Source: UBA947 sp031550975
GTDB lineage: Bacteria; Cyanobacteriota; Vampirovibrionia; Gastranaerophilales; Gastranaerophilaceae
DNA: 64,000 nt
Assembly (NCBI GenBank): GCA_031550975.1
Contig: JAVBOC010000011.1
Span: forward strand, 62,001 to 126,000
Direction: 5' to 3'
Below, in pieces: positions 8,316-16,616 of this stretch. The notes beneath the pieces were generated by a model. It was not told where the DNA came from. It was given only the letters and a program-made list of their open reading frames with translations, and ran no database searches. Within the stretch, counting starts at the first letter, position 1, and every line of letters begins with the position of its first letter. The position numbers and the translations under genes were made by a program.

Positions 8316-10157
8316 ATGGCTAAAACAATAGGTATTGACTTGGGTACAACAAACTCAGTAGTAGCAGTTATGGAAGGCGGAAAACCGACGGTTATCGCGA
8401 ACGCGGAGGGTTCTCGTACAACTCCGTCGATTGTTGGTTTCTCAAAAACAGGCGAAAGACTTGTCGGACAGCTTGCAAAGCGTCAGGCGATTCTTAACCC
8501 CGATAAAACAATCGCTTCCATTAAAAGATATATGGGTGAAGACCACAAAACAAACATTGATGGCAAAGATTACACCCCGCAAGAGATTTCAGCGTTAATT
8601 TTAAGAAAACTTGCTGATGATGCGAGTGCATATTTGGGCGAGAAAGTAACTTCAGCGGTAATTACCGTTCCTGCATACTTTAACGACGCGCAAAGACAAG
8701 CGACAAAAGATGCCGGTAAAATTGCAGGTCTTGACGTTTTACGTATTGTAAACGAACCGACTGCAGCAGCTTTGGCTTACGGTTTAGAAAAAGTTAAACC
8801 GGAGAAAGTTCTCGTATTTGACTTAGGTGGCGGTACTTTTGACGTATCAATCTTAGAAATTGGCGACGGCGTTCACGAGGTTCTTTCAACTTCAGGGGAC
8901 ACTCATCTCGGTGGGGACGACTTCGACGAAAAAGTTATGGACTGGATTTGCGACGAGTTCAAAAAACAAGAAGGCATTGACTTACGCTCTGACAAACAAG
9001 CTATGCAGCGTGTAAAAGAAGCAGCGGAAAAAGCTAAAACAGAACTTTCTTCTGTTATGGAAACAAATATCAATCTGCCGTTCATCACGGCTGACGCTAA
9101 CGGCCCGAAACACTTAGACTTAAACCTTACAAGAGCGAAGTTTGAAGACCTTTCACGCGACTTGCTTAACCGTTGTAAAACGCCGGTTGAAAACGCGATT
9201 AAAGACGCTGGACTTTCAAAAGGCGAAATCGACGAAGTAGTTTTAGTCGGCGGTTCGACTCGTATCCCGGCGGTTCAGGCACTTGTTAAAGAATACACAG
9301 GCAAAGAACCGAACCAATCGGTTAACCCTGATGAAGTCGTTGCGGTTGGTGCAGCAGTTCAAGCAGGTGTGCTTGCGGGTGAAGTTAAAGACATTGTCCT
9401 GCTTGATGTTACTCCGTTAACGCTTGGTATCGAAACTATGGGCGGCGTTATGACTCCGCTTGTGCCAAGAAATACGACTATTCCTGTTTCTAAGTCACAG
9501 GTTTTCTCAACTGCGGAAAATAACCAAACCGCGGTTGATATCCACATCCTTCAAGGGGAACGTCCAATGTCTACTGACAACAAATCACTTGGTATGTTCA
9601 GATTAGACGGAATCCCACCTGCAATGAGAGGCATGCCGCAAATCGAAGTTACTTTTGACATTGACGCAAACGGTATCGTTAACGTTTCAGCGAAAGACAA
9701 AGCGACTAACAAAGAGCAAAAAATTACCATCACAAATTCTTCAAACCTTTCTGAAGATGATATCGACAAAATGGTTAAGGAAGCTGAAGCAAACTCTGCT
9801 GATGATAAAAAGAAAAAAGAAGAAGCAGAGACTAAAAACAATGCTTCAAGTTTAATCACTTCGGCTGAGCGTATTGTGAAAGATTTTGAAGGCAAAATCG
9901 ATTCTGCTGACGAAGCTAAATTAAACGAACAAAAAGAAGCGCTTCAAAAAGCGGTTGACGAGGAAAAACCTGCCGATGAGTTGAAAAAACTCTCAGACGA
10001 ACTTCAACAAACTATGTTCGCGATTTCTCAAAAAGCGTACGAACAGGTTCAAAAAGAAGGTGAATCAGCGCAATCCGAGAGCGCTTCATCTGAAACTTCC
10101 GAAGAAAGCAAGCCGGATGATGAAGATGTAATCGACGCAGAATATACTAAAGAGTAA
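8316..10157 (+). CDS. dnaK: Molecular chaperone DnaK (Hsp70)
   Basis: A 613-residue Hsp70. The ATPase domain starts with IGIDLGTTNSVVAVMEGG, followed by VITVPAYFNDAQRQATKDAG, IVNEPTAAALAYG and LGGGTFDVSILE, with EVVLVGGSTRIPAVQ further on. The substrate-binding domain begins at about residue 385 (LLDVTPLTLGIETMGG). The C-terminus is acidic and ends DEDVIDAEYTKE, close to the usual EEVD-like bacterial tail. ATG 8316 is preceded by AAGGAG at 8 nt or so. grpE and dnaJ are not adjacent, which is unlike many operons but common in cyanobacterial relatives. Confidence 0.97.
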   Translation: MAKTIGIDLGTTNSVVAVMEGGKPTVIANAEGSRTTPSIVGFSKTGERLVGQLAKRQAILNPDKTIASIKRYMGEDHKTNIDGKDYTPQEISALILRKLADDASAYLGEKVTSAVITVPAYFNDAQRQATKDAGKIAGLDVLRIVNEPTAAALAYGLEKVKPEKVLVFDLGGGTFDVSILEIGDGVHEVLSTSGDTHLGGDDFDEKVMDWICDEFKKQEGIDLRSDKQAMQRVKEAAEKAKTELSSVMETNINLPFITADANGPKHLDLNLTRAKFEDLSRDLLNRCKTPVENAIKDAGLSKGEIDEVVLVGGSTRIPAVQALVKEYTGKEPNQSVNPDEVVAVGAAVQAGVLAGEVKDIVLLDVTPLTLGIETMGGVMTPLVPRNTTIPVSKSQVFSTAENNQTAVDIHILQGERPMSTDNKSLGMFRLDGIPPAMRGMPQIEVTFDIDANGIVNVSAKDKATNKEQKITITNSSNLSEDDIDKMVKEAEANSADDKKKKEEAETKNNASSLITSAERIVKDFEGKIDSADEAKLNEQKEALQKAVDEEKPADELKKLSDELQQTMFAISQKAYEQVQKEGESAQSESASSETSEESKPDDEDVIDAEYTKE

Positions 10158-10204
10158 CTAGTAACTAGTAACTAGTAACTAGGGACTAGAGACTAGGGAC
10201 TAGG
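10157..10204. repeat. 7-bp tandem repeat (taactag) after dnaK
   Basis: Starting in the dnaK stop codon, TAACTAG is repeated about four times and then decays into GGACTAG/AGACTAG units. The array places stop codons in several frames immediately after the gene. Confidence 0.75.
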
Positions 10205-10211
10205 ATTTTAA

Positions 10212-10250
10212 AAGGCGCCGGCGATTTTAAATCGCCGGCGCCTTCTCTTT
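10212..10250. terminator. Bidirectional terminator between dnaK and GT2 gene
   Basis: AAGGCGCCGGCGATTT (10212-10227) pairs perfectly with AAATCGCCGGCGCCTT (10229-10244). It is a very GC-rich 16-bp stem for this AT-rich sequence, flanked by T-rich sequence, and serves both convergent genes. Confidence 0.85.
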
Positions 10251-10251
10251 C

Positions 10252-11016
10252 TTATTTGTAGTGCCTTGCAATTTTGAGCAATTCCAAAGGCGCTTTGATA
10301 AAATCTTTCGGCTTAAGCTTAGAACCGCCAACATCAATCCAGGTTTGAAGCGGATGTTCGTGGATGTGGGTCAGGGCTCTTTGTGCGCCAAACTTTTTAA
10401 TATAGCGTTTTAAAATTTCAATATCAAAAAACCAGCGTGATACGAATTTCTCCCCAAATAATTCGGACACAAGTTCGTTTTTAAATATTTTAGCCCCGCA
10501 CTGGGTGTCATAAACTCCCACCCCAAGAAGGTTTGATGCAGCTGTTGCAAAAACACGTCCGAGATAGTGACGAGAAGCTTTTCTCTCTATATTTGCGCCG
10601 AGACGTTTCAAACGTAACCCCATTACAATATCAGGCTTCTTTTCTTCTGCAATTTTTATAAATCCTGAAAGTTCTTCAAGCGGGGTTGCCAAATCTGCGT
10701 CAAGAAAACCGACATAATCAGGGTTGAATTTTGTAGCCAACAAGGTTCCCAGTCGCACCCCTTCAGCTTTACCTACGTTTTTAGGCAGGTCTAAGATATC
10801 AATGTTGGTGTTTCTTCGGACAAGTTCTTTTAAGACATCAGCGGTTTTATCCTTGCTGCCGTCGTTTACGAACAAAAAAGAATGCGCTGGGTGGGTTTTC
10901 GCAAAACTATCAAAAACCGCTGTCGGCAATCGTTTTTCTTCGTTATAGCAGGGAACCACAACGCCCAATTTTGTTGTGCCAAAATTTAGAATAGAATTGG
11001 AAGATCCTATTTTCAT
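10252..11016 (-). CDS. GT2 glycosyltransferase, polyprenyl-phosphate (dolichol-P-Man/Glc synthase) type
   Basis: A 254-residue GT-A enzyme. VVVPCYNEEKRLP starts the fold at residue 19, FVNDGSKDKT carries the first nucleotide-sugar contact, and DADLATPLEEL near residue 105 is the DxD-type motif. No C-terminal membrane helices are present, so it resembles soluble DPM1/ALG5-like enzymes that load a hexose on a polyprenyl phosphate. The protein has a 17-residue N-terminal extension reading MKIGSSNSILNFGTTKL before the fold, which most family members lack. It lies 30 bp downstream of comM in the same direction; an operon is likely. Confidence 0.85.
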   Translation of the reverse strand: MKIGSSNSILNFGTTKLGVVVPCYNEEKRLPTAVFDSFAKTHPAHSFLFVNDGSKDKTADVLKELVRRNTNIDILDLPKNVGKAEGVRLGTLLATKFNPDYVGFLDADLATPLEELSGFIKIAEEKKPDIVMGLRLKRLGANIERKASRHYLGRVFATAASNLLGVGVYDTQCGAKIFKNELVSELFGEKFVSRWFFDIEILKRYIKKFGAQRALTHIHEHPLQTWIDVGGSKLKPKDFIKAPLELLKIARHYK

Positions 11017-11046
11017 GGATTAAACACATTTACCCTTTGCGATATT

Positions 11047-12591
11047 CTATGCGAGAATGCCAGCCTTGTCAAGCATTCTGTATTGCAGTGCCTGCATCAA
11101 GTGTGATTGAGTGATGTTCGGGGTAGCTTCAAGGTCGGCAATTGTGCGCGCGAGTTTTAGAATCCTGTCGTAACGTCTGCCGGACAATCGATATTTTGCG
11201 GCAGCTGTTTTCATCAATTCAGAGCTTTGCGCATCAATTATGCAATATTTTTTGATTAATTTCGGGTTGAGTTCAGAGTTGGTTAAAATCCCTTCACTTG
11301 CGTATCTTTGCGCTTGGATTTTGCGGGCTTGAACAACTCTTGCGCGAATTTGCGCAGAGCTTTCGCCGGTCGTGTTTGCTGACAAGAGTTCTTCTGAAGT
11401 CAATCTCGGAACGTCAATTTGCAGATCAATTCTGTCTAATAACGGGCCTGAGAGCCTTGATAAATAGCGGTCTTTTTGAAAATCAGAACAAGTGCAGAAC
11501 TTTTCTTTGTCTCCTAAAAAGCCGCATGGGCAAGGGTTCATAGCGCCAAGCAGCATAAAGTTTGCGGGATATTTTATAGAGTGTTTTGCACGCGAAATAA
11601 CAACTTCACCGTCTTCAAGCGGTTGACGGAGGACTTCAAGCACATTGCGCGGGAATTCCACCATCTCATCTAAGAATAAGACGCCGCGGTGTGCGAGCGT
11701 TATTTCACCCGGTCTTGGAACTGTGCCGCCGCCGATGATTCCGTTTGGTGAAGCCGTGTGGTGAACGGGTCTAAACGGTCTTTTTGTCATAAGCGGTTCG
11801 CCTGGTTCAAGCAGTCCGCAGATGCTGTAAATTTTTGTTAGTTCAAGCGCTTCTTGAAGTTCTAGTGGCGGCAAGATTGACGCAAAACATTTTGCCATAA
11901 GAGTTTTACCGGAGCCCGGAGAGCCTGTCATAAGCAAATTATGTCCGCCGGCAGCTGCAATCTCTAACGCGCGTTTCGCTTTTTGCTGCCCTTTTACCTC
12001 TTTGAAATCATAAGTGTATTCGTCATCTTCTTTTTGGCGTAAGTATTCACGGATATCGACATTTGTCGGTGTGATTGGACTTTGTGCAAAATGTCCTGCG
12101 ACTTCACCCAAGTCTTGGGCGCCAAAAACATTCATCCCGTCAACCAAAGCAGCTTCGGAAGCGTTTTCGACAGGTACAATAACATTTGTGATTCCCGCGT
12201 GTTTCAGACCTAAAACAAGAGGTAAAACGCCTTTAATCGCACGCAGTTTACCATCGAGTGAGAGTTCGCCGATAAACGCATAATCCTTAATTTTTTCGGC
12301 GGAAATGATTTCTTCTTCTGCTAAAATCCCAACAGCAATCGGCAGGTCAAAGTTTGAACCTTCTTTTTTTAAGTCTGCAGGTGCGAGATTTACGATGACG
12401 CGTCCGACGGGGAAAGTAAATTCAGAGTTGCGAATCGCCTGACGGATTCTGTCGCGGGCTTCTTTGACCGCGATATCGGGCAGCCCGACGATTACGAACT
12501 CAACCGGTGTACGCGCGCCTGTGTCGACTTCGGCATCGACTATATAGGCGCTCAAACCTATTATTGTTGCTGTTGTAACTTTGTTGACCAT
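11047..12591 (-). CDS. comM: ComM/YifB family Mg-chelatase-like AAA+ ATPase
   Basis: A 514-residue protein of the ComM family, a hexameric helicase that promotes branch migration during natural transformation in Vibrio. An N-terminal Lon-protease-like fold (residues 1-190) is followed by Walker A GSPGSGKTLMAK near 218, Walker B GVLFLDEM near 295, the family signature NPCPCGF near 352, and a C-terminal Mg-chelatase lid. The start ATG at 12591 sits six bases after TGGTATAGT on the same strand, without a Shine-Dalgarno. It is divergent from a prepilin gene; together with that pilin it hints at competence, but no other com gene is in the window. Confidence 0.93.
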   Translation of the reverse strand: MVNKVTTATIIGLSAYIVDAEVDTGARTPVEFVIVGLPDIAVKEARDRIRQAIRNSEFTFPVGRVIVNLAPADLKKEGSNFDLPIAVGILAEEEIISAEKIKDYAFIGELSLDGKLRAIKGVLPLVLGLKHAGITNVIVPVENASEAALVDGMNVFGAQDLGEVAGHFAQSPITPTNVDIREYLRQKEDDEYTYDFKEVKGQQKAKRALEIAAAGGHNLLMTGSPGSGKTLMAKCFASILPPLELQEALELTKIYSICGLLEPGEPLMTKRPFRPVHHTASPNGIIGGGTVPRPGEITLAHRGVLFLDEMVEFPRNVLEVLRQPLEDGEVVISRAKHSIKYPANFMLLGAMNPCPCGFLGDKEKFCTCSDFQKDRYLSRLSGPLLDRIDLQIDVPRLTSEELLSANTTGESSAQIRARVVQARKIQAQRYASEGILTNSELNPKLIKKYCIIDAQSSELMKTAAAKYRLSGRRYDRILKLARTIADLEATPNITQSHLMQALQYRMLDKAGILA

Positions 12592-12597
12592 ATTTTT

Positions 12598-12606
12598 ACT
12601 ATACCA
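12598..12606 (-). promoter_or_regulatory. Extended -10 placed for leaderless comM mRNA
   Basis: On the minus strand TGGTATAGT ends six bases (AAAAAT) before the comM ATG. Confidence 0.65.
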
Positions 12607-12672
12607 CGAAGAATATTAAACATTACAAAACGCCGCCTAAAAACAAAGCTTCACAAAAGTAACAAGATGTGT

Positions 12673-12678
12673 TATAAT
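12673..12678 (+). promoter_or_regulatory. -10 hexamer of prepilin gene (leadered)
   Basis: TATAAT preceded by TG one base away (TGTTATAAT). The predicted start leaves a leader of about 25 nt with GGAG at 12700-12703, in contrast to the leaderless genes around it. Confidence 0.6.
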
Positions 12679-12708
12679 GAGCTAAGTGTAATTTTTAATG
12701 GAGATGAT

Positions 12709-13638
12709 ATGAGGAAAGATTTTGCAAGAAAGGGTTTTACCCTTGCTGAAACTTTAACGGTTTTGGTAGTTATCGGAGTAGTAGCAGCATTGACTATCCC
12801 TGTTTTAATCAAAAGCTGGCAAGATTATCACTGGAAGGCCGCACACAAAGTTTATGAAACAAGATTTATAGATGCCGTGAGTCAAATGAATACAAGGCTC
12901 AAGCTAACAGGATATTCATCAACATTAGCTTTTGTAAATGAATTAAGAAACTATATGAAAATAACGCAGGTTTGTGATACAAGACCCTCAGATTGTTTCG
13001 CTCCCACAATTGACAACAAAGGTTCACAAGTGCAAACCGAAGGATTTGATACAGTACAAAAATTCGGCAAAGCATGGGGTACAAAGATTGTAGGTTTTAA
13101 ATTGGCTAACGGCTCAAGTGCTTTATTGGCCTATAATCCGGGTTGTGTAATAGCCCCTTCATTAACAGGCAGAGAAGTTGCAGAGTGCAGCGTATCAATG
13201 ATTTATGATACTAACGGCACTTCCGGGCCAAATATTGTCTTTAATGATGCTCACAAAGATGTATATTATTTTAATATTTCTGAGGCAATGCCCACAGGTT
13301 GTGATGTTGCCGGGTATGACTTTGAGCAGGAAATTGGAGCCTGTATGTGGGGCTTTACTGGGGTAATGCCTTGGGCTCAAGCAAAAGCAAGATGTGAACA
13401 AGATGGTGCGCACTTACCAGCGGGGGACCCTAATGACTCATCTTCAGAAACACACAAAGTTCAGGTGTGGTTTGAAAACAATTACGGATGGGCGATGCTT
13501 TGGACTGGATACGAGTTTGGAAACGGACAGGTTGCTACTTTATCCACTACTTCGCGCTGCGGAGGCCAGTTTTGCACTAATCCGTCCAGTAAAAATAATT
13601 GGGGGCCTAACGCAGTATGTATTAAAGCTCCGCAATAG
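12709..13638 (+). CDS. Type IV pilin/type II secretion pseudopilin-like protein with lectin-like C-terminus
   Basis: A 309-residue protein. The class III leader is short: MRKDFARKG, cleaved before FTLAETL, with Glu at +5, then a hydrophobic helix (VLVVIGVVAALTIPVLI). The start is ATG 12709, 5 nt after GGAG. The middle region (to about residue 200) is shared with the prepilin at 58.4 kb: VSQMNTRLKLTGYSS, YMKITQVC, GVKLANG-like and IYDTNG. The C-terminal about 100 residues (MPWAQAKARCEQDGAHLPAG ... GWAMLWTG) look like a C-type-lectin/FGE-like fold with paired Cys. It is therefore probably a minor pilin carrying an adhesin domain. No pilus assembly ATPase or prepilin peptidase is in the window. 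Confidence 0.85.
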   Translation: MRKDFARKGFTLAETLTVLVVIGVVAALTIPVLIKSWQDYHWKAAHKVYETRFIDAVSQMNTRLKLTGYSSTLAFVNELRNYMKITQVCDTRPSDCFAPTIDNKGSQVQTEGFDTVQKFGKAWGTKIVGFKLANGSSALLAYNPGCVIAPSLTGREVAECSVSMIYDTNGTSGPNIVFNDAHKDVYYFNISEAMPTGCDVAGYDFEQEIGACMWGFTGVMPWAQAKARCEQDGAHLPAGDPNDSSSETHKVQVWFENNYGWAMLWTGYEFGNGQVATLSTTSRCGGQFCTNPSSKNNWGPNAVCIKAPQ

Positions 13639-13651
13639 ACTCTGATGTTTT

Positions 13652-13660
13652 TGATATAAT
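13652..13660 (+). promoter_or_regulatory. Extended -10 placed for leaderless GT9 mRNA
   Basis: TGATATAAT (TGn plus TATAAT at 13655-13660) ends exactly six bases before the ATG at 13667. Confidence 0.7.
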
Positions 13661-13666
13661 ATTTTT

Positions 13667-14656
13667 ATGAAAAACATTTTGGCGATTAATTTTGGCGGAA
13701 TCGGGGACGAAATTCTATTTCTTCCCACTCTAATTTCGCTTAAAAAAGAATTCCCGGATTCGAAAATCACGCTGGCTCTTGAGCCACGCAGCAAGGGGAT
13801 TAAAGACCTAACCGACGTTGTCGATGAGTTGTTTTTGATTGATGTAAAAAGTGGAATGAGTAAATATTTTGAGCTTTTAAAACTTGTTGGTCTCGCGCGG
13901 AAAGGGAACTCCTGGGGAAAATTCGATATTGTAATTTCTTCAGGCGGAAATAAATTAATTTCAGCTCTGCTCATGCTTATGGGGATAAAAGAGCGTTACG
14001 GTTATGACACAGGTGTTTTGAGCCGTCTGCTGCTTACAAAAGCGGTTCCTCTAAACAAAAACCAATACGCCGCTGCGATGTATCACGACTTGATTTTGCC
14101 GTTAACGTCAATAAAAACCGACCTGCCAGAAGTTAGTGTTGGGGCAGTTGAAAAGCTCCCGAATTCTGTTTTAATCCACCCGGGGGTGAGCCGTTTGAGC
14201 GTTGAAAAAGGGATGACAAAAACGGTTTCAGCACAAGTCTGGAAAGAAATAATCGATTTGCTCGCTCAAAGTGGTAAAAAAGTTATGCTCGTCGGCGGTC
14301 CCGATGACGAGGAAATTATTAGAGCAATCGGAGAAGGAGATTTTGAAAACCTTTATGGCACCACAAAAAATCTGCGCGAGTTGGCCGAATTGATTGCAAA
14401 ATGTGAAAAATTTGTCTGTTCTGACTCTGCGCCATTGCATGTCGGGGTTGCGCTTGGGGTAAAAACCTACGCTATTTTCGGCCCGACTGATGATAAGAAA
14501 CTAATCCCAGGGGTAAAAGAAAGGGTTGTTGCAATCAAGACCGACTGTGATTGTTCTATTCACCCTTGTCTGTGGGAACATCGTCAGACAACTTGCGAGT
14601 CTCTTGACTGCTTAAAAATTATGCCTCAAGATGCGGTCGATAAAATTTTGGAGTAA
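13667..14656 (+). CDS. GT9 family (heptosyltransferase-like) glycosyltransferase
   Basis: A 329-residue GT-B enzyme of the ADP-heptose:LPS heptosyltransferase family. The N-terminus ILAINFGGIGDEILFLPTL is the canonical GDxxxxTP-like segment. The C-terminal half has LIHPGVSR, VMLVGGPDDEE and the nucleotide-sugar site CSDSAPLHVGVALGVKTYAIFGPT. The last 40 residues contain five Cys (CDCSIHPC, CESLDC). It probably adds a heptose or another sugar to core LPS on the inner face of the membrane. A second GT9 gene lies at 42.7 kb. Confidence 0.9.
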   Translation: MKNILAINFGGIGDEILFLPTLISLKKEFPDSKITLALEPRSKGIKDLTDVVDELFLIDVKSGMSKYFELLKLVGLARKGNSWGKFDIVISSGGNKLISALLMLMGIKERYGYDTGVLSRLLLTKAVPLNKNQYAAAMYHDLILPLTSIKTDLPEVSVGAVEKLPNSVLIHPGVSRLSVEKGMTKTVSAQVWKEIIDLLAQSGKKVMLVGGPDDEEIIRAIGEGDFENLYGTTKNLRELAELIAKCEKFVCSDSAPLHVGVALGVKTYAIFGPTDDKKLIPGVKERVVAIKTDCDCSIHPCLWEHRQTTCESLDCLKIMPQDAVDKILE

Positions 14657-14721
14657 ATGTCTGTTACTTATAAAAGTATCGTCAAGTTGAGGCAAGCAGA
14701 GGGTGAAAGTGTGAGCGTATC

Positions 14722-14808
14722 TGTTCAGTGCGAGCGCAGCCGAAACATCTCAAAACCGCTGAATGACGAACAAATATCGAGATTCTTCGCCTTTGGCTCA
14801 GAATGACG
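14722..14808. repeat. Dispersed palindromic repeat, CGTCATTCTGAG type
   Basis: GCGAGCGCAGCCGAAACATCTCAA ... GAGATTCTTCGC ... GGCTCAGAATGACG (given here in parts: GCCGAAACATCTCAA, GAGATTCTTCGC, CTCAGAATGACG). It matches the copy inside lpxK (59930-60011, opposite orientation) and the copy at about 22350-22434. The left part of the 170-bp gap (14657-14721) shows nothing further. Confidence 0.75.
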
Positions 14809-14826
14809 GGGAATTTGGAGGTGTAA

Positions 14827-15528
14827 TCAAATTCCTAAACTAATCCCTGCACAAAGGTTTATGGCTTGTCCTGTGATTCCTCGGGCGTCTTCAGAAATCA
14901 AATATTTAACGAGTTTTGCCACTTCAATTGGCTCTACAAAACGGCGCTGAGGCACAACTTCTTCAACGGTCACACCGCTTTCCTCAATAGATTTTTGCCC
15001 CATTTCGGTGTCAACCCAACCCGGGTTTATTGTGTTTACAGTAATATTATGTTCTGCCAACTCAAGAGCAAGTGCTTTTGTTAGCCCCGTCAAACCCGCT
15101 TTGGATGAAGAATAAAGGCTTGCGTAAGCCTCCCCCATCGCGCCGGAAATTGAGCCGATATTAATTATTCGCCCCCGGTTTTTCTCTTTCATGTGAGGAA
15201 CTGCACTCGCAATAAGATACGCAGGCGACATTAAGTTCGTCGCATAAAGCCTTTGGATTTCGTCTTTTGAAGCGTCTTCAATCGCACCATAAATATACTC
15301 ACCGGCATTGTTTACAAGAATATCAATTTTTTTATCTTTAATAAAGCTCGCCAAAACGTCAACATTTTCAGCCAAATCACAAACGCAGTAACCCTTGCTG
15401 TTGCAGAGCTTTAAGGCATTTTCATCCCGCCCTGTAATATAAACCTCGCCGATTGAAGCAAGTTCGTCCGCGATTGCTTTACCAATCCCGCGAGAAGCAC
15501 CCGTTACTAGGATATTAAGGGCAGTCAT
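14827..15528 (-). CDS. Short-chain dehydrogenase/reductase (FabG-like)
   Basis: A 233-residue classical SDR using NAD(P)H. The cofactor site is VTGASRGIGKA near residue 10, the structural motif is NNAG near 74, and the catalytic set is Ser (GSISGAMG) plus YSSSKAG with Tyr-x3-Lys near 138-142. NPGWVDTEMG follows. It is shorter than most FabG (about 245) and its cofactor preference cannot be read safely. Its ATG overlaps the end of secG by about one base on the same strand, so it is the third gene of an nrtR-secG-SDR operon. A role in fatty-acid synthesis is possible but unproven. Confidence 0.85.
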   Translation of the reverse strand: MTALNILVTGASRGIGKAIADELASIGEVYITGRDENALKLCNSKGYCVCDLAENVDVLASFIKDKKIDILVNNAGEYIYGAIEDASKDEIQRLYATNLMSPAYLIASAVPHMKEKNRGRIINIGSISGAMGEAYASLYSSSKAGLTGLTKALALELAEHNITVNTINPGWVDTEMGQKSIEESGVTVEEVVPQRRFVEPIEVAKLVKYLISEDARGITGQAINLCAGISLGI

Positions 15529-15749
15529 TATACTATGCCATATCCTAAGAGAAACGTGCAGATTAAAAATATTGCCGCAATGATTCCGGTTACTTTATTT
15601 AGCCCTTTTTCAGCGCTTTTTTGTGATGCAAAAATTTGTGAAGCGCCGCCCATACCGGCTAATCCGTCACCTTTTGGTGAATGTAATAAAATTAATATTA
15701 TCAATAATACTGCTGCTAGTATTTGTATTGTCCAAATAAATGTTGTCAT
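15528..15749 (-). CDS. secG: Preprotein translocase subunit SecG
   Basis: A 73-residue two-helix membrane protein. Helix 1 is about residues 4-21 (WTIQILAAVLLIILILL), the conserved cytosolic loop HSPKGDGLAGMGGASQIF contains the GxGxxGG-like segment, and helix 2 is residues 52-70. SecG assists SecYE-mediated export. A good AAGGAG lies before the ATG. Its ATG overlaps the upstream regulator gene's stop by four bases and its stop overlaps the SDR start. Confidence 0.93.
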   Translation of the reverse strand: MTTFIWTIQILAAVLLIILILLHSPKGDGLAGMGGASQIFASQKSAEKGLNKVTGIIAAIFLICTFLLGYGIV

Positions 15750-16432
15750 TTTTTCTCCTTGCGATTTGAAATAAAGTGTGCTCGTTTTGAATTCAACTGG
15801 ATGCTCTCAAATTTGTATAGTCTGGCAGGGCGTTTTGAAGATGATTTTGTATATTCATTAAGTTCCTTGAGTCCATTTGTAGAAAGAGCTTTCTTTCTGA
15901 AATTACGTTTGTCGAATTTCTTGCCCATAATTAATTCATAAGCTTTTTGCATCTCAGTGAGTGTGAATTTTTCATTTAATAACTGATATGCAACCGGGCA
16001 TAATTCCAATCTTTCGCGGGTTCTCTTTAGTGAATAATCGATAATCTCCTTGTGGTCAAATGCCATTGGAGGAAGGTCAGAAACCTTATGCCAGCTAAGA
16101 TCAGGCGTTGTTACAATGTTTAAGTCTTCCGCTCTAACAAGTGCAAAATATGCGCAGGTTATGATACGCGAACTCGGGTGACGCAACGGATCGCCGAAAG
16201 TATAGAGCTGTTCAAGATAAATATTATCAACATTAGTTTGCTCTTTAAGAATACGCAAAGCCGCTTGATCAAGATTCTCAGAAAGTCTTACATAACCCCC
16301 GGGAATCGCCCATTTGTCTTTAAATGGTTCGGTATGACGTTTAACCAAAAGCACATGCAGCGCGTCTTTCTTCAATGTAAGAATAACAACGTCAACTGTA
16401 ATCTCGTGTGTTTTTGTTTCGTTAAAAGCCAT
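15746..16432 (-). CDS. NUDIX domain plus winged-helix regulator, NrtR-like
   Basis: A 228-residue protein. The N-terminal Nudix fold (residues 1-140) includes IPGGYVRLSENLDQAALRIL; the Nudix box G-x5-E-x7-REUXEE is degenerate, reading RILKEQ where REUXEE is expected, so hydrolysis is doubtful. Residues 150-195 (FTLTEMQKAYELIMG, then FDKRNFRKK) form the winged helix found in NrtR, a regulator of NAD metabolism that senses ADP-ribose. The C-terminal 35 residues are basic. NrtR-family regulators often retain a sensing-only Nudix domain. Its operon with secG is unusual; no NAD gene is nearby, so the ligand and targets are inferred from family only. Confidence 0.8.
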   Translation of the reverse strand: MAFNETKTHEITVDVVILTLKKDALHVLLVKRHTEPFKDKWAIPGGYVRLSENLDQAALRILKEQTNVDNIYLEQLYTFGDPLRHPSSRIITCAYFALVRAEDLNIVTTPDLSWHKVSDLPPMAFDHKEIIDYSLKRTRERLELCPVAYQLLNEKFTLTEMQKAYELIMGKKFDKRNFRKKALSTNGLKELNEYTKSSSKRPARLYKFESIQLNSKRAHFISNRKEKK

Positions 16433-16604
16433 TTATTTGCCTTCAGTTCTTGCCAATAAGTACTAATATAATATAAACATGTCTGAAGTATTTGTAAATT
16501 TTTGTTAAGCGGCATGAATGCAGAGATTCCAAAGGTTCAGATGTCTGATTTTTCACTAAGCCTCAAAACATCCAACCTCCAAGCTTCTATATTTATGTTC
16601 GTAG

Positions 16605-16610
16605 TACAAT
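16605..16610 (+). promoter_or_regulatory. -10 hexamer placed for leaderless flippase mRNA
   Basis: TACAAT ends exactly six bases before the ATG at 16617; no Shine-Dalgarno lies in between. Confidence 0.6.
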
Positions 16611-16616
16611 CATGAT

